64,000 bases of DNA from Draconibacterium mangrovi (lineage in GTDB: Bacteria; Bacteroidota; Bacteroidia; Bacteroidales; Prolixibacteraceae), in the NCBI RefSeq assembly GCF_010586825.1, contig NZ_JAAAGB010000016.1, positions 1 to 64,000 of the forward strand, read 5' to 3'. Under the pieces are notes generated by a model that saw only the letters and a list, made by a program, of their open reading frames with translations, was not told the origin of the DNA and searched no databases. Of the stretch, positions 56,276 through 64,000 are shown piece after piece. A program made the translations under genes and the position numbers. Within the stretch, counting starts at the first letter, position 1. Each line of letters opens with the position of its first letter.

Positions 56276-57451
56276 TTAATTATTCGAAGGTTCATTGCTG
56301 TTGGCTACAGCTTGTCCGGCTAACCTGGGTTTAATTTGCATGCCGTCGCGGAGGGTTGTAATTCCTTCAACCACAATTTTATCTCCGGCTTTAAGTCCTG
56401 AGGTAACCACAAAAACGTCTTTCAAATCTCCGGCAATTACCTGAATTTCGGTATTTACAACTTTGTTCTCGCTGTTCGTTACGTATACAAAATGTTTTCC
56501 CTGAATTTCGTAACTGGCCGGTTGCGGCACCAGCAAAACATCTTTCAGGTAATTCGGCAAACGAATATTTCCGCTTCCACCCGAGCGAAGGTTTCCTTCT
56601 GCATTAGGGAACGAAGCACGCATATTAATAGCACCGGTTTGCGGATCAACAATTCCGCTGGCAATTTCAATTTTACCTTTTTGCGGGTAAACCGATTGAT
56701 CGGGTAAAACCAGGTCAACTTCCGGTAGATTTGCCAGCTTCTCGCCGGTGGTAGCACCTTCCAGATTTTTAATGAGTTGTAAAAATGCTTTTTCATTGAT
56801 CGAAAAATAAGCACGCATACTTGATGTATTCGAAACTGTTGTAAGCGGTTGTGTAACCGAGCTGCTTACCAAACTTCCAACACGGTATGGGAAAGTACCG
56901 ATAAATCCGTCTGTTGGGCTGCTTATCATGGTATACTCGAGGTTGGCTTTTGCATTGGCTAAATTTGCTTGTGCCTGCGCCAGTTGTGCTTCGGCTGATT
57001 GCAAATTGGTTTTTACTGATTCGAGCTGAAATTCGCTGATAATGTTTTTCTCTACCAACGGCTCGGTTTTCTCCAGTTCGATTTTTGCAGTGGCTACCTG
57101 TGATTCGGCAACTTTAATCTGCGCCTCGGCCGAACGTACCTGTGCACGAATATCGTTGGCATTTAATTGAAAAAGAACCTGACCTTTTTTTACATAGTCG
57201 CCTTCGTCAACAAAAATTTTCTCGATGTAACCTGCAACTCTCGGGCGGATCTCAACGGTTTGTTCCCCTTCGAGTGTTGCCGGGAAAACCTGGTAAAGAG
57301 TAATGTTTTGTGGCGTAATTTCCTGAACCAGGTACTCGCCAACCTGTCCGCCCATCATTGGGTTACTTCCCTGTTGTTTATTCGAACAGGAAGAAAAAAG
57401 TAAAAGAATGGCTACCGACGCCACGCTTGTAAATTGTGCAATTGTTTTCAT
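56276..57451 (-). CDS. RND efflux periplasmic adaptor (AcrA/MexA type)
   Basis: A 391-residue membrane-fusion lipoprotein (LLLFSSC). The first lipoyl half has RPRVAGYIEKIFVDEGDYVKKG split by an alpha hairpin rich in Ala/Gln (about 105-170), then YTMISSPTDGFIG, a beta-barrel and the membrane-proximal domain (GLKAGDKIVVEGITTLRDGM). It bridges pump and channel. 39 bp separate it from marR and 20 bp from the pump gene. Confidence 0.95.
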   Translation of the reverse strand: MKTIAQFTSVASVAILLLFSSCSNKQQGSNPMMGGQVGEYLVQEITPQNITLYQVFPATLEGEQTVEIRPRVAGYIEKIFVDEGDYVKKGQVLFQLNANDIRAQVRSAEAQIKVAESQVATAKIELEKTEPLVEKNIISEFQLESVKTNLQSAEAQLAQAQANLANAKANLEYTMISSPTDGFIGTFPYRVGSLVSSSVTQPLTTVSNTSSMRAYFSINEKAFLQLIKNLEGATTGEKLANLPEVDLVLPDQSVYPQKGKIEIASGIVDPQTGAINMRASFPNAEGNLRSGGSGNIRLPNYLKDVLLVPQPASYEIQGKHFVYVTNSENKVVNTEIQVIAGDLKDVFVVTSGLKAGDKIVVEGITTLRDGMQIKPRLAGQAVANSNEPSNN

Positions 57452-57490
57452 GTTTTCGTATCTATAATTTTTGATTTCTATTACAATGTT

Positions 57491-57940
57491 TTAGCAGCAC
57501 ATCAGGCAATCTTTAAAACCTGTGTTTAACTGTATTTTTGCGATCACATTCTCGAAATTTGTGAGCTCTTCCTGCGAAATTCCATCTAAAAGTTCTGTTG
57601 AAACTTCTACTGATTTCGCTTTTAGTAACTCAAATATTTCAATCCCTGCCTTCGTTAGTTGTAAATGTTTTTTTCGTTTATCGTCATCATCCTGCGTACG
57701 CATTACATAACCCAAATCAATAAGTGTATTAATCTGGCGCGTAACAATCGATTTGTCGCGTAAAAAATGATTGGCAAGATCTTGTTGTGTAGATGCTGAA
57801 TTCTGATTGATGTAGTGTAACACTACAAACTGCTCCAGTGTTAGTTCTATATTGTTTTCCTTATATTTTGCCATTAGCTTGTGGCGCACCAGTTTCATGG
57901 TTTGCCCAAGCAAATAGGTTAACGGTACTTGCGTTTTCAT
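57491..57940 (-). CDS. MarR-family transcriptional regulator
   Basis: A 149-residue winged-helix repressor. HTH: STQQDLANHFLRDKSIVTRQINTLIDLGYV; wing: RTQDDDDKRKKHLQLTKAG. Two Cys pairs lie at the extreme C terminus (DCLMCC), which could make it redox- or metal-responsive. It heads the efflux operon, and two palindromic operators lie just upstream, so autoregulation and ligand-relieved repression of the pump are expected. Confidence 0.93.
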   Translation of the reverse strand: MKTQVPLTYLLGQTMKLVRHKLMAKYKENNIELTLEQFVVLHYINQNSASTQQDLANHFLRDKSIVTRQINTLIDLGYVMRTQDDDDKRKKHLQLTKAGIEIFELLKAKSVEVSTELLDGISQEELTNFENVIAKIQLNTGFKDCLMCC

Positions 57941-57977
57941 AACTTTTTCTTTTTCTGTGGGACAAAGCTAAAACAAA

Positions 57978-57998
57978 ATAGTTGCAAAAGTCAACTAG
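57978..57998. promoter_or_regulatory. Predicted MarR operator 1
   Basis: ATAGTTG, seven bases, CAACTAG: an inverted repeat 38 bp upstream of the marR start. It has the same half-sites and spacing as operator 2. Confidence 0.7.
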
Positions 57999-58093
57999 TT
58001 TTGTGAAAATTATTTTAACAAATTCTAAATAAAATATAATCCATTGATGGTTAGAAAGATAGGATATGTTCGGTTTGTTAACTCAAAATAAAC

Positions 58094-58114
58094 ATAGTTG
58101 TAAAATGCAACTAT
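58094..58114. promoter_or_regulatory. Predicted MarR operator 2
   Basis: ATAGTTG, seven bases, CAACTAT: a perfect inverted repeat, 116 bp (about 11 helical turns) from operator 1. The pair would let dimers bind on one face of the DNA. Confidence 0.7.
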
Positions 58115-58152
58115 AGGGGAAAAATAGCCAGCCGATCGAAATATATGGCTTT

Positions 58153-58168
58153 CCTACCAAAATGTAGG
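58153..58168. repeat. CCTAC-type palindrome, copy 1
   Basis: CCTACC AAAA TGTAGG. The surrounding 39 bp (58151-58189) match 59257-59295 at 31 positions. It lies downstream of the unknown gene and about 210 bp upstream of marR. Confidence 0.7.
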
Positions 58169-58371
58169 TTGCCTCAATGTTAACACCCCGAATGCCCTTT
58201 AATTATGGGCTTCTAATAATTTTTCGTCGTAGGGTGTACGAAACAGTAGAGGCTTAAAAAAAAGATCATCAACTTCATAAAAAATTGATTTAGCAGTAAT
58301 AATCCGTATATGTTTTTTGGGTGGAAAATGTATAGATTGTTTACGAGAGCTAACTACCGGAGGGTGAATTT

Positions 58372-59106
58372 TTATTCCTCGATATCGAAAACGAACTCAG
58401 TATTTGGGTATTCAGAAGTGACAAACTCATTCGTGTAATGCTCAATCTCTTTAATCCGATTTTTAAAATCCTCACTTGGTTCTCCATTAAATTTTGAGAT
58501 ATTTAATATAAAGTGGAAATTCAATCCGGAATGGCGTTGTACATTATTAATAGTATCAACAATTAAACGTTGAATATCATGCAGCAAACGCTCTTCATTC
58601 ATATTACCAACAAGGAAAACAATACTTTTCTTGCCTTTAATTTCTTCGTCCGTTTCCATGGCATTGCTTGAGCTTTCTTCAAAATCAGGAGCATAAATTT
58701 CATAAAAAATATTCTTTTCAAGGTTGCTAAATTGCAATTCCCCTTTAGGCATCAGTGTATCCTTATCGATTACCTGAAAATATACCAATCCGTTTTCAGT
58801 CTTATTATTATACCCTTTGTACAGCCAATATGTGAGTTGCTGTCCCTGGGCACTCATTGTTGCCAAATCTGTAATTATAAATGATTCCGAGCCAGGAAAA
58901 GATGCCAATGTTGCAGACACAAAATCATTAGTAAATTCGGTTATATTCAATTCATTAACAGAACCATCTGAAAATTTTACAAACATGATGTTTGGATTTT
59001 TTTGACTTAATTCCTTTCCAATTATCTGCTGATTGATCTCTTTTATATACTTTTTAAGCTCTATTGCCGCCTTCAGGTATTCCATATTCCTATTAATTTT
59101 CTTCAA
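58372..59106 (-). CDS. Unknown protein divergent from nifH
   Basis: A 244-residue soluble protein; ATG at 59106, with a possible second start at codon 8 (MEYLKAAIELKK). No signal, no TM and no motif I recognise. An N-terminal helix (about 8-30) precedes a beta-rich central part (FVKFSDGSVNELNITEF, LVYFQVIDKDTLMPKGEL), an acidic linker near residues 140-160, and a second alpha/beta part (KSIVFLVGNMNEERLLHDI...). It shares the nifH upstream region, and its base composition is AT-rich like the surroundings. A role in nitrogen fixation is possible only by position. Confidence 0.75.
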   Translation of the reverse strand: MKKINRNMEYLKAAIELKKYIKEINQQIIGKELSQKNPNIMFVKFSDGSVNELNITEFTNDFVSATLASFPGSESFIITDLATMSAQGQQLTYWLYKGYNNKTENGLVYFQVIDKDTLMPKGELQFSNLEKNIFYEIYAPDFEESSSNAMETDEEIKGKKSIVFLVGNMNEERLLHDIQRLIVDTINNVQRHSGLNFHFILNISKFNGEPSEDFKNRIKEIEHYTNEFVTSEYPNTEFVFDIEE

Positions 59107-59258
59107 AAATATTTAAAAATGTTCCATATCAGGAATCTAATTAAATGATTTCACAAATGAGAATTATGCTTAACCTTAAATTGAAAATTAAAAAACTGCA
59201 AAATGACATATTTTGCGACGACCTTATTTCTTTTCACTTTTTTACATTGACTTCCATT

Positions 59259-59274
59259 CCTACATAAATGTATG
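59259..59274. repeat. CCTAC-type palindrome, copy 2
   Basis: CCTACA TAAA TGTATG, one mismatch from a perfect palindrome, about 225 bp upstream of the -24 element of the nifH promoter. Confidence 0.7.
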
Positions 59275-59357
59275 TTACCTCAACGTTAAGCCCCTAAAAG
59301 TGCTAAATAACAGTCTGTTTGGCATTTTTGACCGTATTGTTGTTTAAAAATTGCTTT

Positions 59358-59373
59358 CCTACAAATATGTAGG
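59358..59373. promoter_or_regulatory. CCTAC-type palindrome, copy 3 (candidate activator site)
   Basis: CCTACA AATA TGTAGG, a perfect inverted repeat, centred about 145 bp upstream of the predicted nifH start point and 99 bp from copy 2. The distance suits an enhancer site for a sigma-54 activator, but the sequence differs from the classical NifA site TGT-N10-ACA. Confidence 0.6.
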
Positions 59374-59485
59374 ACTTTCATTCTAAAACACTTCGCGATA
59401 AATAAAATGTATAAATCTTAAAGATTAGTGATTCAGTGCATTGTGATGGGTTGAAGTTCAAAAATGTGTTGTTAAGCATACTTTT

Positions 59486-59501
59486 TGGCACAACTCTGGC
59501 A
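59486..59501 (+). promoter_or_regulatory. Sigma-54 promoter of the nif operon
   Basis: TGGCACAACTCTGGCA: -24 TGGCAC and -12 TGGC(A) with GG and GC exactly 12 bases apart, against the consensus TGGCAC-N5-TTGCA. Transcription would start near 59512, 31 bp upstream of the nifH ATG. Confidence 0.75.
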
Positions 59502-59530
59502 TATTAGGAATCAAACGATTTAAACTTTAA

Positions 59531-60367
<837 letters not shown>

Positions 60368-60401
60368 TTCATAGTATAAACCCATTAAAAATTTTGTAGT
60401 T

Positions 60402-60728
60402 ATGTTAATGATAAGAGCTATTATACGCCCAGAGAAATCAAGTAAAGTACTAAAAGCCCTGTTTGAAGCAGGATACATCGCGGTTACAAAGATCCCGGTA
60501 GTGGGTCGTGGTAAACAGCGCGGTATTAAAATCGGCGATGTTACTTATGATGAACTTCCAAAAGAAATGTTGATTATGGTGATTAAAGATGAAGACAAAG
60601 ACTTCGCAATTAGCACCATTATGGAAGCTGCCCGTACTGAGCCGAAAGGTGCATTTGGAGATGGAAAAATATTTGTTACCGCAGTAGAAGAGGCATATAC
60701 TATAAGCCGCGGATCGAAAGAGTTATAA
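60402..60728 (+). CDS. nifI1: NifI1, PII-family nitrogenase regulator
   Basis: A 108-residue GlnB-like protein: start MLMIRAIIRPEKSSKVLKAL, T-loop region KQRGIKIGDVTYDELPKE, and the C-terminal signature GDGKIFVTAVEEAYTI. NifI1 and NifI2 form a complex that binds and inhibits NifDK when 2-oxoglutarate is low (ammonium present), known from Methanococcus. The position between nifH and nifD is diagnostic. 34 bp after nifH. Confidence 0.95.
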   Translation: MLMIRAIIRPEKSSKVLKALFEAGYIAVTKIPVVGRGKQRGIKIGDVTYDELPKEMLIMVIKDEDKDFAISTIMEAARTEPKGAFGDGKIFVTAVEEAYTISRGSKEL

Positions 60729-60746
60729 TCCTAAAATCAGACAACT

Positions 60747-61121
60747 ATGAAGATGATATTGGCGATTATCCGGATTGATAAAATGAATGCAACTAAAAGG
60801 GCTCTAACCGCAGCCGGCATCACCTCGATGACTGCCACCGGAAAAGTTTTCGGACGCGGAAAAGGCTTTTGGGATGCCCAAGTAATGGAAGGTGCAAAAC
60901 AGGATATGCCAGAAGCACTTGCCCACCTTGGAAAAGAACCCAGGCTGAGACCTCAGCGAGTATTAAATATTGCGGTTTCTGACCACAATGTGCAATTAAC
61001 AATTGATACGATTATTGAAGTTAATCAGACTCCTGCTCCCGGCGACGGAAAAATCTTTGTCCTTCCTTTGGATGATGCATTTCGGGTACGTACCGGCGAA
61101 ACAGGAACGACAATTCTTTAA
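60747..61121 (+). CDS. nifI2: NifI2, PII-family nitrogenase regulator
   Basis: A 124-residue GlnB-like protein with MKMILAIIRIDKMNATKRAL, a long T-loop (KVFGRGKGFWDAQVMEGAKQ) and GDGKIFVLPLDDAFRVRTGE. It is longer than NifI1, as in other nifI pairs. It forms the second half of the ammonium switch-off complex. It is 18 bp after nifI1 and 16 bp before nifD, so it is translated from the same message. Confidence 0.95.
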   Translation: MKMILAIIRIDKMNATKRALTAAGITSMTATGKVFGRGKGFWDAQVMEGAKQDMPEALAHLGKEPRLRPQRVLNIAVSDHNVQLTIDTIIEVNQTPAPGDGKIFVLPLDDAFRVRTGETGTTIL

Positions 61122-61137
61122 TTAGAAAGACAAAATT

Positions 61138-62769
61138 ATGCCAAATAAAAAAGATTATACAAACGGATTGCCGGATCCTTCTCAACTGAAGGAGGAGATG
61201 CTGGCAAAATATCCCCGAAAAGTAGCAAAAAAGCGGTCTAAGGCAATGGTAATCAACGATCCTGAACAAAATCAGGAGATTGCCGCCAACATTCGTACCA
61301 TACCTGGAATTATTACACAGCGTGGATGTACCTACGCGGGATGTAAGGGTGTGGTTTTAGGACCAACACGCGATATCATCAACCTGGTACACGGACCAAT
61401 TGGGTGTAGTTTTTACGCCTGGTTAACTCGTCGTAACCAAACACGTGTTCCCGAAGGTGGAGATAACTTTATTCCTTATTCTTTCTCTACCGATATGCAA
61501 GACGAAAACATCGTATTTGGTGGTGAAAAGAAACTGAAAGAAGCAATTCGCGAAGCATTTGAAATTTTCAATCCAAGTTCAATCGGTATTTTCTCTACTT
61601 GTCCGGTAGGTTTGATTGGTGATGACGTTCATTCTGTTGCCCGCGACATGAAAGCTGAGCTTGGAATTAACATCTTTGGATTCAGTTGCGAAGGTTACCG
61701 TGGAGTATCACAGTCAGCCGGACACCACATTGCCAATAACGGGGTATTCAAAAACGTGGTTGGTAATAACGACCGTCCTCGCAAAGGTAAATTCCAGGTG
61801 AACTTACTGGGAGAATACAACATCGGTGGTGATGCGTTCGAAATTGAAGCATTATTCGAAGAAGTTGGTGTTGAATTGTTGTCTACTTTCTCTGGTAATT
61901 CGACTATCGAAAGTATGGAATATTCACACACTGCCGACCTGAACATGGTTATGTGTCACCGTTCCATCAACTACATTGCTGAAATGATGGAAGAGAAATA
62001 CGGTATTCCATGGTTTAAAGTCAACTTTATCGGAGCCGAATCAACTGCAAAATCATTGCGTAAAATGGCCGATTACTTTGGAGATAAAGAATTATCAGCC
62101 AAAGTTGAAGAAGTTATCGCTCGCGAAATGCTGAAAGTAAAAGCAGTTGCCGATGTGGTTAAACCTAAAACGGAAGGAAAACTGGCAATGATGTTCGTTG
62201 GTGGATCACGTGCTCACCATTATCAGGATTTGTTTACGGAGCTTGGAGTAAAAACAGTTTCTGCCGGATATGAATTCGCGCACCGTGATGATTACGAAGG
62301 TCGTGAAGTTATTCCTAGCATTAAAATTGATGCCGATACACGTAACATCGAAGACCTTGTGGTTGAAAAAGACGAAAACCTTTTCCGCGACGACCTGGTA
62401 GAGAAGAAAGCAAAGTTGGAAGAGAGCGGTTATGAGTTTAAAGACTACAAAGGAATGATGCCGGATATGCAGAAGAACTCGCTGGTAATTGACGATGTAA
62501 ACCACTGGGAAACTGAAAAGCTGATCGAATTCTATAAGCCTGATGTATTCTGCGCAGGTATTAAAGAAAAATACGTTGTTCAGAAATATGGAGTGCCATT
62601 AAAACAATTGCACTCGTACGACTACGGCGGTCCTTATGCTGCATTCGGGGGAGCTATTAATTTCTACAATGAAATGGAGCGTATGCTGGGAACCAAGATT
62701 TGGAAACTGGTTGATGCCCCTTGGAAACTCGAGCCGGAGATTGTAGGAAGTGTAACTGTAGATGCTTAA
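61138..62769 (+). CDS. nifD: Nitrogenase MoFe protein alpha chain NifD
   Basis: A 543-residue alpha subunit. P-cluster ligands are seen in QRGCTYAGCKG, HGPIGCSFYAW and FSTCPVGLIGDD; the FeMo-cofactor Cys is in NMVMCHRSINYI and the cofactor His is in LHSYDYGGPY. GYRGVSQSAGHH has the Gln and His that line the active site. About 60 residues longer than the A. vinelandii chain, including an insertion near 350-430, typical for the anaerobe group with nifI. The features point to Mo-dependent, not V- or Fe-only, nitrogenase. Confidence 0.97.
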   Translation: MPNKKDYTNGLPDPSQLKEEMLAKYPRKVAKKRSKAMVINDPEQNQEIAANIRTIPGIITQRGCTYAGCKGVVLGPTRDIINLVHGPIGCSFYAWLTRRNQTRVPEGGDNFIPYSFSTDMQDENIVFGGEKKLKEAIREAFEIFNPSSIGIFSTCPVGLIGDDVHSVARDMKAELGINIFGFSCEGYRGVSQSAGHHIANNGVFKNVVGNNDRPRKGKFQVNLLGEYNIGGDAFEIEALFEEVGVELLSTFSGNSTIESMEYSHTADLNMVMCHRSINYIAEMMEEKYGIPWFKVNFIGAESTAKSLRKMADYFGDKELSAKVEEVIAREMLKVKAVADVVKPKTEGKLAMMFVGGSRAHHYQDLFTELGVKTVSAGYEFAHRDDYEGREVIPSIKIDADTRNIEDLVVEKDENLFRDDLVEKKAKLEESGYEFKDYKGMMPDMQKNSLVIDDVNHWETEKLIEFYKPDVFCAGIKEKYVVQKYGVPLKQLHSYDYGGPYAAFGGAINFYNEMERMLGTKIWKLVDAPWKLEPEIVGSVTVDA

Positions 62770-62774
62770 AGAAT

Positions 62775-62780
62775 AGGAGG
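62775..62780 (+). promoter_or_regulatory. Strong Shine-Dalgarno of nifK
   Basis: AGGAGG seven bases before the nifK ATG. Perfect sites like this are rare in Bacteroidota, where the other starts in the window lack them; it may signal foreign origin or a need for high nifK translation. Confidence 0.7.
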
Positions 62781-62787
62781 AAAAATT

Positions 62788-64000
62788 ATGTTATTACGTC
62801 ATACAACAAAAGAAGTTAAAGAGAGAAAAGCATTAACCGTTAACCCGGCTAAAACTTGTCAGCCGGTAGGTGCAATGTATGCTGCTCTGGGTGTGCACGG
62901 ATGTTTACCACACAGCCACGGTTCGCAAGGGTGTTGTTCTTATCACCGAAGTGCGTTAACTCGTCACTATAAAGAGCCAATTATGGCAGCAACCAGTTCG
63001 TTTACTGAAGGTTCATCGGTGTTTGGTGGGCAGGCAAACTTACTGCAAGCCATCGATAATATCTTTGGTATTTACGAACCTCAAATTATTGCCATTCACT
63101 CAACCTGTTTGTCGGAAACCATTGGTGACGACCTTGGACAGATTGTTGGAAAAGCAAAAGACGATGGTAGAATTCCGGAAGGAAAACACGTAGTTCAGGC
63201 ATCAACACCAAGTTATGTAGGTTCACATGTAACCGGTTATGCCAACATGCTGGAAGCATTTGTAAAATACTTCGCGTTTAAAACGGACGAAAAATTGCGC
63301 CAGGTAAACCTGCTTTCAGGTTGGGTTGAACCATCGGATATGCGTGAGTTAAAAAGATTGGCTGGTTTAATGGATATTAAAACAGTTCTTCTTCCCGATA
63401 CATCAGATGTAGTAGATACACCTATGACCGGTAAATACCAAATGTATCCAAAAGGTGGAACAACTATAGAAGAAATGGTTAGCATGGGAAATAGTATGAG
63501 CACTGTTGCTTTGGGCGAATGGGGTGCAAAAAGTGCAGCCATTGCTTTAGACAACAAATGTAAAGTACCATTTTCAATGAACGATGTACCAGTTGGTGTC
63601 AGTGCAACCGACCGCTTTATACAGGCACTTTCAACTGCCGGGAAAGTTTCTATTCCTGAAATTATTTCTGAAGAACGTGGTCGATTAGTGGATATGATGA
63701 CTGATATGCACCAGTATTTCTACGGAAAACGTGTTGCTCTGTTTGGTGATCCGGATACTTTACTTCCGTTAACTGAATTCTTGTTAGACCTGGATATGAA
63801 ACCTGTTTACATTGTTTCTGGAACACCGGGAAAACGTTTCACACAACGTATGGAAGAGATTTTAGGCGACAAATTGGCTGAAACTAAATTCAAAAATGGT
63901 CCGAATGCTGATATGTTCTTATTACACCAGTGGATTAAAGAAGAGCCTGTTGACTTATTGATTGGTAACACCTACGGTAAGTACATCGCTCGCGATGAGA
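62788..64000 (+). CDS. nifK: Nitrogenase MoFe protein beta chain NifK (partial, cut by window end)
   Basis: 404 codons are seen and the frame is still open at 64000. P-cluster ligands: NPAKTCQPVGAMYAALG, HGSQGCCSYHRSALTRH and HSTCLSETIGDD. FTEGSSVFGGQANL and KYQMYPKGGTTIEEM are further NifK blocks. It starts without the long N-terminal extension of A. vinelandii NifK, as in the nifI-type group. 18 bp after nifD, with a strong ribosome-binding site. The missing part lies beyond the window. Confidence 0.97.
   Translation, partial: MLLRHTTKEVKERKALTVNPAKTCQPVGAMYAALGVHGCLPHSHGSQGCCSYHRSALTRHYKEPIMAATSSFTEGSSVFGGQANLLQAIDNIFGIYEPQIIAIHSTCLSETIGDDLGQIVGKAKDDGRIPEGKHVVQASTPSYVGSHVTGYANMLEAFVKYFAFKTDEKLRQVNLLSGWVEPSDMRELKRLAGLMDIKTVLLPDTSDVVDTPMTGKYQMYPKGGTTIEEMVSMGNSMSTVALGEWGAKSAAIALDNKCKVPFSMNDVPVGVSATDRFIQALSTAGKVSIPEIISEERGRLVDMMTDMHQYFYGKRVALFGDPDTLLPLTEFLLDLDMKPVYIVSGTPGKRFTQRMEEILGDKLAETKFKNGPNADMFLLHQWIKEEPVDLLIGNTYGKYIARDE

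Larger units (their letters stand above)
57941..58371. other. Intergenic region with marR operators and one nif-type palindrome
   Basis: 431 bp without a gene. It contains the two MarR-type palindromes (57978-57998 and 58094-58114) and one copy of the CCTAC-type palindrome (58153-58168). The part from 58190 on shows nothing I can name. Confidence 0.6.

Noticed and set aside
59319..59335. Second sigma-54 promoter (TTTGGCATTTTTGACC) upstream of nifH
   Set aside because: The -24 half is acceptable, but the -12 GC is absent at the required spacing.
61138..62769. Vanadium or iron-only nitrogenase
   Set aside because: nifD follows nifI genes, there is no delta-subunit gene between the alpha and beta genes, and the cofactor surroundings read as the Mo type.

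Overview
The window looks like chromosomal DNA of a Bacteroidota member. It carries a SusC/SusD polysaccharide-utilisation locus (PUL), many lipoproteins with short Bacteroidota-type signals, a TAnnTTTG-type promoter, a PrsW/LpxK/RibF/RibD housekeeping set typical of the phylum, and few strong Shine-Dalgarno sequences. With a molybdenum-type nif operon of the anaerobe kind (nifI genes between nifH and nifD), an anaerobic marine or sediment lineage such as the Marinilabiliales/Prolixibacteraceae is the best guess; this is inference, not something read from a marker gene.

Layout. 0.2-5.1 kb: trkH, a small unknown, a YgjP-like metallopeptidase, an unknown cytosolic protein and an orphan HlyD-type adaptor lipoprotein. 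5.1-20.7 kb (all minus strand): a PUL running susC, susD, a tandem-LamG surface lipoprotein, two GH144-type genes, GH43, GH3 and a sulfatase. A divergent one-polypeptide membrane regulator (beta-propeller, triple-Tyr domain, TM, LuxR-like HTH) follows at 21-23.8 kb. GH144 next to GH3 points to beta-1,2-glucan (sophoro-oligosaccharide) use. 23.9-24.4 kb: a compact GIY-YIG nuclease gene sits between an intact tRNA-Ala(GGC) and a degraded copy of the same tRNA, with a 64-bp direct repeat on each side. 24.5-48.9 kb is mostly core metabolism: two TonB-like proteins, hflX, folK, sppA, lpxK-punA-SMP30-prsW-threonine dehydratase, cardiolipin synthase, ribD, prmC, an EEP phosphatase, ribF, a cysteine-less TlpA-like lipoprotein, lpxH, a KAS III, ung, rmuC, pyrC and a polyprenol-phosphate mannosyltransferase.

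49-58 kb: a NifA-like sigma-54 activator, a GNAT acetyltransferase, a 42-bp-period degenerate repeat block and a MarR-controlled RND efflux operon with two matching palindromic operators. 58.4-64 kb: an unknown gene divergent from nifH, an intergenic region with a sigma-54 promoter and repeated CCTAC-N5/6-GTAGG palindromes, then nifH-nifI1-nifI2-nifD-nifK, with nifK cut by the window end.

What deserves most attention: (1) the GIY-YIG/tRNA-Ala arrangement, which looks like a minimal mobile element that targets a tRNA gene and rebuilds or leaves part of it, with the nuclease reading frame ending inside the tRNA remnant; (2) the palindromes around the nif promoter, which may be the activator sites of a Bacteroidota nif system; (3) the 42-bp repeat block open in more than one frame; (4) the TlpA-like protein that has lost both redox cysteines.
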